DNA from: UBA5342 sp965662645 | Lineage (GTDB): Bacteria; Bacteroidota; Bacteroidia; Bacteroidales; UBA5342 | Direction: 5' to 3' | Assembly (NCBI GenBank): GCA_965662645.1 | Contig: CBFIII010000011.1 | Location: 35,308 to 99,307, forward strand | Length of the DNA stretch: 64,000 nt | In this document: one piece after another, positions 35,017-44,974 of the stretch | Numbering within the stretch: the first letter of the stretch is position 1 | Layout of the letters: each line of letters opens with the position of its first letter | Program-made: the position numbers and the translations under genes | The notes under the pieces: generated by a model | Database searches by the model: none | Told to the model about the DNA's origin: nothing | What the model saw: the letters and a program-made list of their open reading frames with translations, nothing else

Positions 35017-35355
35017 TTATTGGTTCAATAGTTCATCTATGCGTTCTAATTTATCCATAGAGATATCTAAGACAAATTGTAATTCTGGTACAATACGTAA
35101 TTGGTGACGAACACGCTGACCTAAGAGATTACGGAAATAAGAAACATTATCTTGTATCTCTTTGACGACTTCTTCTCCAAATTTTGGAGGAAAAACACTG
35201 ATGAAGACTTTCGCTTTTTCAAGATTTGGCGTTATTCTTACTTCGCTTACTGTTATTAATTTACCGCGCAAAGCACCTTGTGCCTCACGTTGAAGTATCT
35301 CACCTAAATCACGTTGTAATAAACGTGCTATTTTTTCTACTCGAGTTGATTCCAT
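35017..35355 (-). CDS. rbfA: 30S ribosome-binding factor RbfA
   Basis: A 112-residue KH-type protein needed for maturation of the 30S subunit and 16S rRNA 5' end. The N-terminus RVEKIARLLQRDLGEIL and the segment ITVSEVRITPNLEKAKVFISVF, with LGQRVRHQLRIVPELQFVLD, are diagnostic. Length is normal. It starts 7 bp after lpxH and is followed by the LolC/E-like permease. Confidence 0.95.
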   Translation of the reverse strand: MESTRVEKIARLLQRDLGEILQREAQGALRGKLITVSEVRITPNLEKAKVFISVFPPKFGEEVVKEIQDNVSYFRNLLGQRVRHQLRIVPELQFVLDISMDKLERIDELLNQ

Positions 35356-35362
35356 AATAGTT

Positions 35363-36115
35363 TTATTCTTCGTAATTTTTTAGTTCTAGCTGACCTTTAT
35401 AAAGTTCAGCATAGGTGAAATTGCTTATCCAATCACCTAAAATTATAACCCTTGTTTTTTTTGATAACATCAAATCTAAAACAATATGTCGATGTCCGAA
35501 GATAAAGAAATCTACGGGTTCTCCTTTGTAATTTTTTGCAAATTTTACTTGATATTCGCGATCTTCTCCTAAAAAACGAGTACTTCCTTTTATGCCATTT
35601 TTATGTCTGCTTTTAACGCTCCACGATTTAGCAACTTTCATCATTAAATCGGGATGTATAAGGGTTTTAGAAAACCAATGGAACCATGAAGCTCTAAAAA
35701 TCTTCAGCATCAAAAGAAAAGTTTTATCTGTGACGCCAAGATCTTCGCCATGAGCTAAAAAGAAATCTTTTCCTTGTAAGGTTACTTTTTGGGTGAGTTG
35801 ATGTATTTCTACACCTAATTCATCCTGAAAATAATGGAACATCCACATATCATGATTACCACCAAACATATGTATTTTAATGCCGCAATCAGATAATTCA
35901 GCTATCTTACCTAAAAAGCGTGTAAATCCTTGTGGTATAACAAATCTGTATTCAAACCAAAAATCAAAGACATCACCTAAAAAGTAAATTTCTTCGGCTG
36001 TATCTTTTATGCTTTCTAGAAACGATACCACGCGTTGTTCATGCTTCTTATGATCTTTAATGTAAGGAGCACCAAGATGAATATCAGAAAGAAAATATAT
36101 TTTTTTATCAGTCAA
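35363..36115 (-). CDS. lpxH: UDP-2,3-diacylglucosamine diphosphatase LpxH
   Basis: A 250-residue calcineurin-like metallophosphatase that cleaves UDP-diacylglucosamine to lipid X in lipid A synthesis, upstream of LpxB (encoded at 26.8-28.0 kb). It has the five metal-binding blocks in order: FLSDIHLG, LGDVFDFW, GGNHDMW, LAHGEDLG, FGHRH. The start is TTG at 36115. It lies 12 bp after dxs and 7 bp before rbfA. Confidence 0.93.
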   Translation of the reverse strand: MTDKKIYFLSDIHLGAPYIKDHKKHEQRVVSFLESIKDTAEEIYFLGDVFDFWFEYRFVIPQGFTRFLGKIAELSDCGIKIHMFGGNHDMWMFHYFQDELGVEIHQLTQKVTLQGKDFFLAHGEDLGVTDKTFLLMLKIFRASWFHWFSKTLIHPDLMMKVAKSWSVKSRHKNGIKGSTRFLGEDREYQVKFAKNYKGEPVDFFIFGHRHIVLDLMLSKKTRVIILGDWISNFTYAELYKGQLELKNYEE

Positions 36116-36127
36116 AATAGTGTTGTA

Positions 36128-38023
36128 TTAAGGTGTGGCAATGATGTCTTTTATCTTTTGAAGTAATGATTTGGAGTCGATGCCGCACTCACTTTGTAAG
36201 TGTCCTATACAGCCGTGAGGAATGAAATGATCTGGCACACCAGAAAGATAAATGTCTCCTTTATAACGTTTTGTTGCAGCATATTCTAATATAGTACTGC
36301 CAAAACCACCCATTATAACACCATCCTCAACCGTTAATAGTTTATGATGAACACTGAAAATCTGATCTAGAAGTTTAGTGTCAAGAGGTTTAACAAAACG
36401 CATATCATATAAGGCGACTTTAAAACCTTCGTTCTCCGCTTTTTCCACAGCTTTCAATGCATTATTACCTATACTACCAATAGTAAGTATAGCCATATCT
36501 GTGCCTTCTTTGATCTGCCGACCTGTTCCTACTTCCATTTCTTCAAAGGGGACCTGCCAATCTGCGAATACACCATTGCCACGTGGGTAACGAATGGCAA
36601 AAGTACCATGTTTACCCAACTGAGCTGTGTACATCATATGCCGTAGCTCCGCTTCATTCATCGGAGCTGCTACTATTATGTTAGGAATGCAACGTAAGAA
36701 AGAGAGGTCAAAAACACCATGATGTGTTGGACCATCTTCGCCTACAAGACCGCCACGGTCTAAGCAAAATACCACGGGAAGCTTCTGTAACGCAACATCA
36801 TGAATTACCTGATCGTAGGCGCGTTGTATAAAGGTAGAATAGATATTACAAAACGGGATTAAACCTTCTGTTGCTGCACCAGCCGAAAAGGTGACCGCGT
36901 GTTGTTCTGCTATGCCTACATCAAAAGTGCGATTTGGAAATTCTTCTTTCATTAAGTGCATAGAACACCCTGTTAACATGGCAGGAGTTACACCAATAAT
37001 TTTATCATTTTGTTTGGCTAGTTCCACAAGGGTCTTTCCGAAAATATCTTGATATTTGAGCGGTTTATTGTTGGCTTCAGGATCTTTAATGCGTTCTCCT
37101 GTATTAGAATTAAATAAACCAGGCGCATGCCATATGGTTTGAGATTCTTCAGCGGGCGCATAACCTTTCCCTTTTTTTGTATGACAATGTAATACTTTAG
37201 GTCCTTTAATGCGTTTTAAGTCCTCAAGCATTTCTACCAGATGTAATACGTCATGTCCATCCGTAACACCAAAGTAGCGAATTTTGAATCCCTCAAAAAT
37301 ATTACTCTGTTTTGAAAGAATAGCTTTGATGCTGGTATTGATCTTACTTAAGACATCACGGCGTTCTTTGCCCCACATCTTTTCAATGCCCGCAGCAAAT
37401 TCTTTTCTGAATCTATTATACGTTTTTGAGGTAGCAATATCTAGGAGATAGCTACTCATTCCACCTATATTAGGTGATATAGACATCTGATTATCATTAA
37501 GAATAATCAGCATATTGTTTGGATTGACGGCCGCATTATTTAACGCTTCATAAGCCATGCCACCTGTCAGAGCGCCATCACCAATAACTGCAATGACTTG
37601 TCGGTCTTCTTTTTTTATTTGCGAAGCTATAGCTATGCCCAAAGCTGCAGATATAGAAGTGGAGGAGTGTCCTGTACCAAAAGCATCATATTTGCTTTCA
37701 TTTCTACAAGGGAAACCACTTAGTCCGCCATATTTTCTATTAGAAGAAAAGCGTTCACGACGTTCGGTCAGTATTTTATGGCTATAAGCTTGATGTCCTA
37801 CATCCCAAATAAGCTTATCGTCAGGTGTATTGAATACATAGTGAATGGCAACGGTAAGTTCTATAGTTCCCAGACTAGCACCTAGATGTCCTGGGTTAGA
37901 AGCTAATTCCTGTATGACAAACTGCCTTAATTCATGGCATAGTTGTGGTAACTCTTCTTTTTTGAGAGTCTTTAAATCGTCAGGATTATTAACTTTATCT
38001 AATAGATCGAACTTTCCAGCCAT
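36128..38023 (-). CDS. dxs: 1-deoxy-D-xylulose-5-phosphate synthase Dxs
   Basis: A 631-residue thiamine-diphosphate enzyme condensing pyruvate and glyceraldehyde 3-phosphate, the entry step of the MEP isoprenoid pathway. The TPP-binding segment VIGDGALTGGMAYEALNNA has the GDG...N pattern. GHLGASLGTIELTVAIHYVF near the N-terminus, VGIAEQHAVTFSAGAA and LDRGGLVGEDGPTHHGVFD in the C-terminal half are hallmark motifs. I chose ATG 38023 (start M-A-G-K-F-D-L-L), since the longer frame adds 41 residues of unrelated sequence towards tyrS. It is 12 bp before lpxH. Confidence 0.95.
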   Translation of the reverse strand: MAGKFDLLDKVNNPDDLKTLKKEELPQLCHELRQFVIQELASNPGHLGASLGTIELTVAIHYVFNTPDDKLIWDVGHQAYSHKILTERRERFSSNRKYGGLSGFPCRNESKYDAFGTGHSSTSISAALGIAIASQIKKEDRQVIAVIGDGALTGGMAYEALNNAAVNPNNMLIILNDNQMSISPNIGGMSSYLLDIATSKTYNRFRKEFAAGIEKMWGKERRDVLSKINTSIKAILSKQSNIFEGFKIRYFGVTDGHDVLHLVEMLEDLKRIKGPKVLHCHTKKGKGYAPAEESQTIWHAPGLFNSNTGERIKDPEANNKPLKYQDIFGKTLVELAKQNDKIIGVTPAMLTGCSMHLMKEEFPNRTFDVGIAEQHAVTFSAGAATEGLIPFCNIYSTFIQRAYDQVIHDVALQKLPVVFCLDRGGLVGEDGPTHHGVFDLSFLRCIPNIIVAAPMNEAELRHMMYTAQLGKHGTFAIRYPRGNGVFADWQVPFEEMEVGTGRQIKEGTDMAILTIGSIGNNALKAVEKAENEGFKVALYDMRFVKPLDTKLLDQIFSVHHKLLTVEDGVIMGGFGSTILEYAATKRYKGDIYLSGVPDHFIPHGCIGHLQSECGIDSKSLLQKIKDIIATP

Positions 38024-38084
38024 TGAATACTTAATATAATAGAAAAAATGGATTCTGTACAATAAGTTGTAGAATCCGTGTTTT

Positions 38085-39377
38085 TTACTTTGCACTAATA
38101 ATGAAATAATTCTTTTTACCTCTTTGTACCATAAGATATTTGTCATTTAATAACGAAGAGGTATTGATGGTCAATGATTCGTCATTAATCTTTTCTTTAT
38201 TGATACTTACGCCACCACCTTTTATCATACGACGGCCTTCTCCTTTTGACGGAAAGATGGACGTTTTCTCACAAAGTAAGGTGATCATATCAATTCCTGC
38301 TTCTAGTTCTGCTTTATCAAGATCAAAAGTAGGGACGCCCTCAAAAACAGAAAGGAAAGTATCTTCATCTAATTTTGCTAAAGACTCGTTAGTGCCTTTG
38401 CCAAATAAGATTTGACTTGCTTCTATAGCTGCGTTGTAATCTTCTTCGGAGTGTACCATAATGGTCACTTCCATTGCTAATCGTTTCTGTAATAGGCGTA
38501 GGTGAGGGGCTTCGTTATGTTCTGTTGTTAACTGATTTATTTCATCTTCACTCAGTAAGGTGAATATTTTAATATAACGTGCTGCATCATCATCCGAAGT
38601 GTTCAACCAAAATTGATAAAACTTATAAGGCGTGGTGCGTTTAGGATCTAACCATACATTGCCGCTTTCTGTTTTCCCGAATTTTTTGCCATCTGCTTTA
38701 GTGATAAGAGGGCAGGTCATAGCAAAAGCAGTACCACCTTCAATACGACGAATCAATTCTGTCCCAGTTGTAATATTACCCCATTGATCGGAACCTCCCA
38801 TTTGTAGTTTACAACCATAGGTACGGTACAGTTCTAAGAAATCGGTGCCTTGTACTAATTGATAAGTAAATTCTGTAAAAGACATGCCACTTTTACTCTC
38901 AGAAGAGAGACGTTTTTTTACAGAGTCTTTAGACATCATGTAGTTAACCGTAAGGTGCTTGCCGATGTCTCGAATGAAATCAAGAAATGAAAATTTGCTC
39001 ATCCAGTCATAATTATTGACCATCTGTGCTGCATTCTCATTATTGGAATCAAAATCAAGAAAGTGTGAAAGTTGTTTTTTAAGACAGTCTTGGTTATAAT
39101 GCAAGGTTTTTTCATCTAGTAAATTTCGCTCTTGCGATTTACCCGACGGATCACCAATCATACCTGTAGCACCACCAACTAAAACAATGGGTTTATGACC
39201 ACATACTTGCAAGTGTTTTAACATCATAACACCAACTAAGTGACCAATATGAAGAGAGTCAGCCGTAGGATCAATACCCACATAAGCGGTTGTCATTTCT
39301 TTCTCTAACAATTCCTCTGTTCCAGGCATAATGTCATGGATCATGCCTCTCCATTGTAATTCTTTTACAAAATTCAT
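38085..39377 (-). CDS. tyrS: tyrosine-tRNA ligase TyrS
   Basis: A 430-residue class I synthetase. The HIGH motif appears as SLHIGHLVG, and the KMSKS-type loop as KADGKKFGKTESGNVWLD. TTAYVGIDPTADSLHIGH and GSDQWGNITTG are typical of bacterial TyrS. The C-terminal S4-like RNA-binding domain ends at about 430. It stands 61 bp upstream of dxs, which it may precede in one transcript. A TAATTTTG -7 box lies upstream at 39431-39438 on the minus strand. Confidence 0.96.
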   Translation of the reverse strand: MNFVKELQWRGMIHDIMPGTEELLEKEMTTAYVGIDPTADSLHIGHLVGVMMLKHLQVCGHKPIVLVGGATGMIGDPSGKSQERNLLDEKTLHYNQDCLKKQLSHFLDFDSNNENAAQMVNNYDWMSKFSFLDFIRDIGKHLTVNYMMSKDSVKKRLSSESKSGMSFTEFTYQLVQGTDFLELYRTYGCKLQMGGSDQWGNITTGTELIRRIEGGTAFAMTCPLITKADGKKFGKTESGNVWLDPKRTTPYKFYQFWLNTSDDDAARYIKIFTLLSEDEINQLTTEHNEAPHLRLLQKRLAMEVTIMVHSEEDYNAAIEASQILFGKGTNESLAKLDEDTFLSVFEGVPTFDLDKAELEAGIDMITLLCEKTSIFPSKGEGRRMIKGGGVSINKEKINDESLTINTSSLLNDKYLMVQRGKKNYFIISAK

Positions 39378-39486
39378 AGTTTACTTATTATACGCCTCAA
39401 AATGTCGGGATGAGACCTTTACTTAAAACACAAAATTACACGAAAAAGCAATAGCTTAATCGTGTAATCCTGAAAAAGTTTGAAAT

Positions 39487-40659
39487 TTATGCATTAATGA
39501 CACGTACCATCACAACACCGTCAATTGCTTTTAAATCATTTTGAACAGATTCTGAAACCGTATCGCTATTTACATCTATAATGTTATAGGCTATATTAGC
39601 TCTGTTTTTATTCAACATATGTTCTATGTTAACACCATCGTCAGCTAATACTTTAGAAATTTGACTCACCATATTAGGAACGTTCTTATTGGCAATAAGA
39701 ATACGGGCAGCACCACTATGTTCCATTTCGGCGATAGGGAAGTTAACTGAATTGACGATATTACCATTTTCTAAGAAATCTTTCACTTGATTTGCAGCCA
39801 TTACTGCACAATTAGTTTCAGATTCTTGAGTAGAAGCTCCTAAGTGAGGAATAGGTAATACGTTTTTCATTGATAATACTTCTGCATCAGGAAAGTCTGT
39901 AATGTAACATCTTAATTTTCCAGATTCTAATGCTACTTTTAAGTCAGCATTGTTTACTAAACCACCACGGGCAAAGTTGAGAATAGTAGCACCATCTTTC
40001 ATCATCTTGATTTTATCAGCATTGATGAAACCTAATGTCTCTGCATTCTGAGGTAGATGTAAAGCTAAATAATCAGCTTGCGCTAATAAAGTTTCAATAC
40101 CACTAGCCATTTCTACATTACGGCTAAGGCGTAAAGCTGCTTTTACAGATAAGAAAGGATCGTATCCTATAACACGCATTCCTAAAGATTGAGCGGCATT
40201 GGCTACAAGAACGCCAATAGCTCCCATACCTATTACAGCTAAAGTTTTTCCTTTAATCTCATTACCAGCATAATTTTTTTTGCCAGCTTCTACTAATGCA
40301 GGTACTTCATCTCCTTTGTCAGCAAGAGATTTGCACCAGGCTATACCTCCAGCAATATCGCGAGACGCTAACATAAGAGCAGCGATACTAATTTCTTTTA
40401 CCGCATTAGCATTAGCACCAGGAGTGTTGAATACTACAATACCTTCTTCTGTGCATTTGTCAAGAGGAATGTTATTAACACCTGCACCTGCTCTAGCGAT
40501 TGCTTTAAGCGACGATGGCATTTCCATGTCATGCATTTTATAACTGCGCAAGATAATGGCATCAGGAGTTGTCATTTCACTAGCAATCTCATAATTATCT
40601 AGTGGTAAAAGTTTTAATCCTTCACCATCGATTTTGTTTAATGTTTGTACTTTGTACAT
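39487..40659 (-). CDS. serA: D-3-phosphoglycerate dehydrogenase SerA
   Basis: A 390-residue D-2-hydroxyacid dehydrogenase, first step of serine synthesis. The NAD-binding motif is VIGMGAIGVLVANAAQSLGM, with the catalytic arginine in LNFARGGLVN, the glutamate/histidine region FPDAEVL and IPHLGASTQESE. A C-terminal ACT domain (ILIANKNVPNMVSQISKVLADD, from about 320) is present, allowing serine feedback control. serC, often adjacent in relatives, is not present. It follows pyk by 68 bp on the minus strand. Confidence 0.93.
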   Translation of the reverse strand: MYKVQTLNKIDGEGLKLLPLDNYEIASEMTTPDAIILRSYKMHDMEMPSSLKAIARAGAGVNNIPLDKCTEEGIVVFNTPGANANAVKEISIAALMLASRDIAGGIAWCKSLADKGDEVPALVEAGKKNYAGNEIKGKTLAVIGMGAIGVLVANAAQSLGMRVIGYDPFLSVKAALRLSRNVEMASGIETLLAQADYLALHLPQNAETLGFINADKIKMMKDGATILNFARGGLVNNADLKVALESGKLRCYITDFPDAEVLSMKNVLPIPHLGASTQESETNCAVMAANQVKDFLENGNIVNSVNFPIAEMEHSGAARILIANKNVPNMVSQISKVLADDGVNIEHMLNKNRANIAYNIIDVNSDTVSESVQNDLKAIDGVVMVRVINA

Positions 40660-40727
40660 GGTAAGTGGTGGTTTATTTATTAATAATTTATTTGAATATG
40701 CAGACTTAAAATACGTTTAAAGATGTT

Positions 40728-42185
40728 TTATTTTTCAATAACATCTCCAGCTGTAAAGAATTCCAAAAAGGAAGCTCCAGGACGTATTTCATTGCGTGAT
40801 ACACCAAAACTACCGCCTAAATAAGCGACAAGGTCTTTGCTTTTTATTAATTCTTCATCAATTAATTTGCCTAAGGTGTTGCTGATGCTCGTTTTGCAGA
40901 TTTCTTCTGTTACTTTATCTACTTCAGACATAAAACGAGGGAATATACCATAACTTAAAGCCAAGTGACGCATGGTTTCTTTACTGTAACATAAGGCATA
41001 TACTGAATTGTTGCCACGAAATGCAGCAACATTAAGAGCAGTACCTCCAGTAAGAGCATCAATAAGAATGGCTTTAGTACCAATACGAGACTTGGATTTT
41101 ACGGCTTGTTTGGCTAAGAAAGCAGGGACATCACGATCGTCACGAGAACTAGGAATACGGATATCATTAGAACTCATTTTAGATTTTTCAGCTTCTATAA
41201 TAATACGTGACATGGTTTGTACTGCTTCTACAGGATAATCACCATAAGCGGTTTCTCCACTAAGCATCAAAGCATCGGTACGGTAAAAGATAGCATTTGC
41301 AACATCGGTTACCTCTGCACGTGTAGGACGCGGATTTTTGATCATTGTATGAAGCATTTGAGTCGCTACTATGACTGGTTTTTTAGCTTCAATACATTTC
41401 TTAATCAAATTGCGCTGTATGCCTGGTATTTTTTCTTGGCCTACTTCGATAGCTAAATCACCGCGTGCTACCATAACACCATAGACATTTTCAAGTATCT
41501 CGTCTATATTATCAACGCCTTCTTGATTTTCAATTTTAGCAATAATTTTAATAGGACTATTGTATTGGTCTAAGATGTCTTGGATCTCTTTTACATCAGC
41601 TGCATTACGTACAAATGAATGTGCTACGAAATCCATTCCTTTTCCTATTCCGAAAATAAGATTCTTACGGTCTTTTTCGGTTAGTGAAGGGAGTTTTATT
41701 TGAGCTCCAGGCACATTAACACTTTTGCGTCCACCAAGTTCTCCATTATTGGTAGCTTTACAGATAAAGTAATTGTCTTCTTTTTTTTCTATGAAAAGTT
41801 CTAATTCTCCGTCATCAATTAAAATATTTTTTCCAACTTTTACGTCATCGGTAAATCCTGAATACGAAAGATAGATATGACTTTCATTATTCAGTTTTCC
41901 TTCAGGGTTATGACCTGTTACTTTAAATATTTGTCCAGCAGTAACTTTTATTGTTTTATCATCTTCATTGTTTGCAGTGCGCACTTCAGGACCTTTAGTG
42001 TCCATTAGAATCGCAATTTTTTCAGAAACTGATCGGCAATTATTGATGATTTTTTCTATGCCATCAAAACCCATATGAGCAGTATTCATCCTTACTACGT
42101 TCATACCGGCATTAAACAAATTCTCTATAAAATCGACATCGCATCGTCTATCCGATACTGTAGCAACAATCTTAGTGTGTTTCAT
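40728..42185 (-). CDS. pyk: pyruvate kinase Pyk
   Basis: A 485-residue glycolytic enzyme converting phosphoenolpyruvate and ADP to pyruvate and ATP. MDTKGPEVRT is the substrate-loop motif, IAKIENQEGVDNIDEIL holds the catalytic lysine, and MVARGDLAIEV, VIVATQMLHTMI and LSGETAYGDYP follow in the standard order. The C-terminal alpha/beta domain is present. It lies 60 bp after aroQ and before serA. Confidence 0.96.
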   Translation of the reverse strand: MKHTKIVATVSDRRCDVDFIENLFNAGMNVVRMNTAHMGFDGIEKIINNCRSVSEKIAILMDTKGPEVRTANNEDDKTIKVTAGQIFKVTGHNPEGKLNNESHIYLSYSGFTDDVKVGKNILIDDGELELFIEKKEDNYFICKATNNGELGGRKSVNVPGAQIKLPSLTEKDRKNLIFGIGKGMDFVAHSFVRNAADVKEIQDILDQYNSPIKIIAKIENQEGVDNIDEILENVYGVMVARGDLAIEVGQEKIPGIQRNLIKKCIEAKKPVIVATQMLHTMIKNPRPTRAEVTDVANAIFYRTDALMLSGETAYGDYPVEAVQTMSRIIIEAEKSKMSSNDIRIPSSRDDRDVPAFLAKQAVKSKSRIGTKAILIDALTGGTALNVAAFRGNNSVYALCYSKETMRHLALSYGIFPRFMSEVDKVTEEICKTSISNTLGKLIDEELIKSKDLVAYLGGSFGVSRNEIRPGASFLEFFTAGDVIEK

Positions 42186-42245
42186 TATAGGGGGTATAGT
42201 TTTTAATTATTATTCAAATTTAAAAAGGGGGTGTGAATTACGGTT

Positions 42246-42665
42246 TTAACCGTAAATCAATGCATCAATACCTAAGCGGTAAGAGTTGCGTCCAAAGCCA
42301 GCAATAGTCCCCACACATACAGGGGATAAATAACTTACTTGTCTGAATGCTTCGCGTTTAGCTACATTTGAAATATGCACTTCGATGGCTGGCGTGTTAA
42401 CTGCTGATATAGCATCAGCCAAAGCCACAGAAGTATGTGTATAAGCGCCTGCATTGATGATTATTCCATCATACGAAAATCCCACTTCGTGAATTTTATC
42501 AACTAATGCACCCTCACTATTCGATTGAAAGTATTCAATCGTCAATTCAGGATAGTTAGATCTTAATTCCTCTAAGTAGTCTTCCATTGTACCTTCACCA
42601 TAAATACTCTTTTCGCGAACGCCTAAAAGATTTAAGTTTGGTCCATTTATTATTATCACTCGCAT
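42246..42665 (-). CDS. aroQ: type II 3-dehydroquinate dehydratase AroQ
   Basis: A 139-residue shikimate-pathway enzyme forming 3-dehydroshikimate. The N-terminal motif IIINGPNLNLLGVREKSIYG includes the catalytic Arg and Tyr, and INAGAYTHTSVALADAI and EVHISNVAKREAFR complete the active site. I chose ATG 42665 over a longer in-frame start at 42686, because it begins exactly at the conserved strand and leaves a TACTTTTG box (minus strand, 42684-42691) upstream. Confidence 0.95.
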   Translation of the reverse strand: MRVIIINGPNLNLLGVREKSIYGEGTMEDYLEELRSNYPELTIEYFQSNSEGALVDKIHEVGFSYDGIIINAGAYTHTSVALADAISAVNTPAIEVHISNVAKREAFRQVSYLSPVCVGTIAGFGRNSYRLGIDALIYG

Positions 42666-42882
42666 AATGAAAAATTTGAGGTGCAAAAGTACTCATTTTT
42701 TGATTAGAAATGGGTATTTTTACGGTGCAGAATTAAAAAAACATCAACGAATAATTAACTGAAAGCTGCTATCTTTTGTGATAGAGGTATTCTTTTCTTG
42801 AAAAGGGAATATGCAATCGTATTTTATTTCTTCAAAAAGGATAGAAAAACATTATCTTCGCAAGACAACAAAAAATATAAAT

Positions 42883-44043
42883 ATGTTAAATTTTAATTTT
42901 TATAATCCAGTAGAAATACTTTTTGGAAAAGGGAAACTCTCTGAATTAGATAAACATATACCTAAAGGCTCAAAAGTCTTAATGACCTATGGAGGAGGTA
43001 GTATAAAAAAGAATGGTGTTTATGAACAAGTCTTAACTTCGCTTAAAGATTTTGAAGTCGTAGAGTTTGGAGGTATAGAAGCCAATCCTCGTTATGAGAC
43101 TGTGGTAAAAGCCCTTGCCATTATTAAACAAGAAAATATTGATTTTTTATTGGCAGTAGGTGGAGGATCGGTGATTGATGCTACAAAGTTTTTGGCTGCA
43201 GCAGCTTATTATAAGGGCAATGATCCATGGGATATTATAGCTCAAGGGTTGACCGTAGAAAAGGCCATAGCTTTAGGTGTCGTGCTGACTTTGCCAGCAA
43301 CAGGAACAGAGATGAATAAAAATGCTGTACTTACACGAGAATCAACGCATGAAAAATTGGCTTTTTATTCGCCACTTATTATGCCTCAATTTTCCATTTT
43401 AGATCCTACATTTACTTACTCATTACCTACACGTCAAGTTGCTAATGGTGTTATTGATGCTTTTGTTCATGTGATAGAGCAGTATCTTACTTATCCTGTT
43501 GATTCTCCAGTACAAGATCGTTTTTCTGAAGGGCTCATGCTTACTCTTATAGACGAAGGACGCAAAGCAATACAGGCAGATACACCAGATTATAATAATA
43601 GAGCGAATCTTTCTTGGGCTGCAACAATGGCATTGAATGGCATAGTGGCTGCAGGTGTAAAAGAATGTTGGGCTACTCATAAGATAGGGCATGAGCTTAC
43701 TGCTTTTCATGGTTTGGATCATGCTTTAACATTGGCTATTGTTTTGCCAGGATTGATGCAGGTAGTGCGTCATCGTCGTACGGAGAAATTAGTGCAATAT
43801 GCAGAACGTGTGTGGCACATTACTGAAGGGACGGATCAAGAAAAAATAGATTTAGCTATCAGTAGTACTGAGGCTTTTTGTCGAGAACTTGGTATGAAAA
43901 CTAAGCTAGGTGAGCATGGTATTGGACACGATACGATAGATAGAATAGTAGCACGATTTAAATCGCGTGGATTGATTACAATGCCTATACTTGATGATAT
44001 TACGATAGATGAAATTACGGGCTTGTTGGAGCAAAGACTTTAA
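42883..44043 (+). CDS. iron-containing alcohol dehydrogenase (YqhD/BdhA-like)
   Basis: A 386-residue group III alcohol dehydrogenase. It starts MLNFNFYNPVEILFGKGKL, characteristic of the NAD(P)H butanol dehydrogenase/YqhD family. The cofactor motif is AVGGGSVIDATKF, and the iron-site histidines sit in DAFVHVIEQY and AFHGLDHALTLAI. Probable function is reduction of aldehydes such as butanal or lipid-derived aldehydes. I chose ATG 42883, since the earlier ATG at 42811 adds 24 residues unlike the family and overlaps a promoter-like TATCTTCG box (42853-42860). The stop is immediately followed by repeat copy 7 and a bidirectional terminator. Confidence 0.9.
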   Translation: MLNFNFYNPVEILFGKGKLSELDKHIPKGSKVLMTYGGGSIKKNGVYEQVLTSLKDFEVVEFGGIEANPRYETVVKALAIIKQENIDFLLAVGGGSVIDATKFLAAAAYYKGNDPWDIIAQGLTVEKAIALGVVLTLPATGTEMNKNAVLTRESTHEKLAFYSPLIMPQFSILDPTFTYSLPTRQVANGVIDAFVHVIEQYLTYPVDSPVQDRFSEGLMLTLIDEGRKAIQADTPDYNNRANLSWAATMALNGIVAAGVKECWATHKIGHELTAFHGLDHALTLAIVLPGLMQVVRHRRTEKLVQYAERVWHITEGTDQEKIDLAISSTEAFCRELGMKTKLGEHGIGHDTIDRIVARFKSRGLITMPILDDITIDEITGLLEQRL

Positions 44044-44138
44044 TTCCACATTGTGGGTTTAATCTTCCGTAGCTTGTTGCGAATCATAAAATGTTCTTCA
44101 ACTAAATGCTTCGTGGGCTTGCTTCGAGGTTGTTGATT
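44040..44138 (+). repeat. dispersed intergenic repeat, copy 7 (full tail A)
   Basis: Head TTAATTCCACATTGTGGGTT begins on the alcohol dehydrogenase stop codon, then CCGTAGCTTGTTGCG, AATGTTCTTCAACTAAATGC, TTCGTGGGCTTGC and TTCGAGGTTGTTGAT. The tail is complete. Confidence 0.9.
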
Positions 44139-44168
44139 TCTATTCTTCGTTTGTTTCCTGATTAAAAT

Positions 44169-44196
44169 ACAAAAGCACCTTTTAAGGTGCTTTTGT
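44169..44196. terminator. bidirectional terminator between the alcohol dehydrogenase and ppa
   Basis: ACAAAAGCACCTT (44169-44181) and AAGGTGCTTTTGT (44184-44196) are perfect 13-bp arms with a 2-nt centre and T/A tracts on both sides, serving two convergent genes. Confidence 0.88.
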
Positions 44197-44221
44197 TATA
44201 TTATATAATGTTGAATTTATT

Positions 44222-44896
44222 TTAATAAGAAGATAGAGCCTCTCCTAATTCTTCGTAGCGTTTGATGTAATCTTTCATCGCACTTTTTATCACTTCGAGT
44301 GCATCTTCACGGTTATACATTTCGGTTATTTCTACGGTTGATTTTTCTTCGGGCATATCTTTATAGGTCAAAAAATAATGCTTTATTCTATCAAGTGCTT
44401 TTCCTGGCACTTCGCTAACGTCTTTATAGTTACCGTAAATTACATCGTCTTTTAGCACGGCTAAAATTTTATCATCTGCTTTGTTGCCATCAATCATACG
44501 AAATCCTCCGATAGGAATAGCTTCACATAATAGATCTCCGTGGCTGATTTCGCTTTCCGTTAGGATGCAGATGTCTAAAGGATCACCATCACCTTTGATA
44601 TTATCTCTTTTAGTCTTACTGGAACACAATTCACCTACTAATTCGCCACAATAAGTTTGAGGAATAAAACCATAAAGTGCAGGTGCAAAATTGGCATATT
44701 TTTGAGGTCTATCTATTTTTAGATACCCTGTTTTTTTATCTACTTCGTATTTTACGGTGTCTGAAGGTACCATTTCAACATAACAAGTGACTAAAGAAGG
44801 GGCATTGTTACCTATATCAACACCGTGCCAAGGATGTGATTTATAACGTAGTCCCATTAATCTCCCAATCTGATCCATTATTGCACGTTGTGCCAT
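44222..44896 (-). CDS. ppa: inorganic pyrophosphatase Ppa
   Basis: A 224-residue soluble family I pyrophosphatase, hydrolysing PPi made by biosynthesis. The signature GDGDPLDICIL (102-112) provides the metal-binding aspartates. YANFAPALYGFIPQTYCG and GGFRMIDGNKADDKILAVL are conserved. The N- and C-terminal extensions match the larger Bacteroidota form (about 220 residues against 175 in E. coli). It is a single gene bounded by the terminator at 44169-44196. Confidence 0.93.
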   Translation of the reverse strand: MAQRAIMDQIGRLMGLRYKSHPWHGVDIGNNAPSLVTCYVEMVPSDTVKYEVDKKTGYLKIDRPQKYANFAPALYGFIPQTYCGELVGELCSSKTKRDNIKGDGDPLDICILTESEISHGDLLCEAIPIGGFRMIDGNKADDKILAVLKDDVIYGNYKDVSEVPGKALDRIKHYFLTYKDMPEEKSTVEITEMYNREDALEVIKSAMKDYIKRYEELGEALSSY

Positions 44897-44974
44897 AGTT
44901 CTTTTTTATTATTATTTTATAAATACAAATATATCAAAAACACAGACGGAAATTGTAGGCGTAAAGGTTAATTT

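Noticed and set aside
42239..42254. TACGGTT/AACCGTA inverted repeat at the end of aroQ
   Set aside because: The stem is only 7 bp, overlaps the aroQ stop and lacks a T tract, so I do not call it a terminator.
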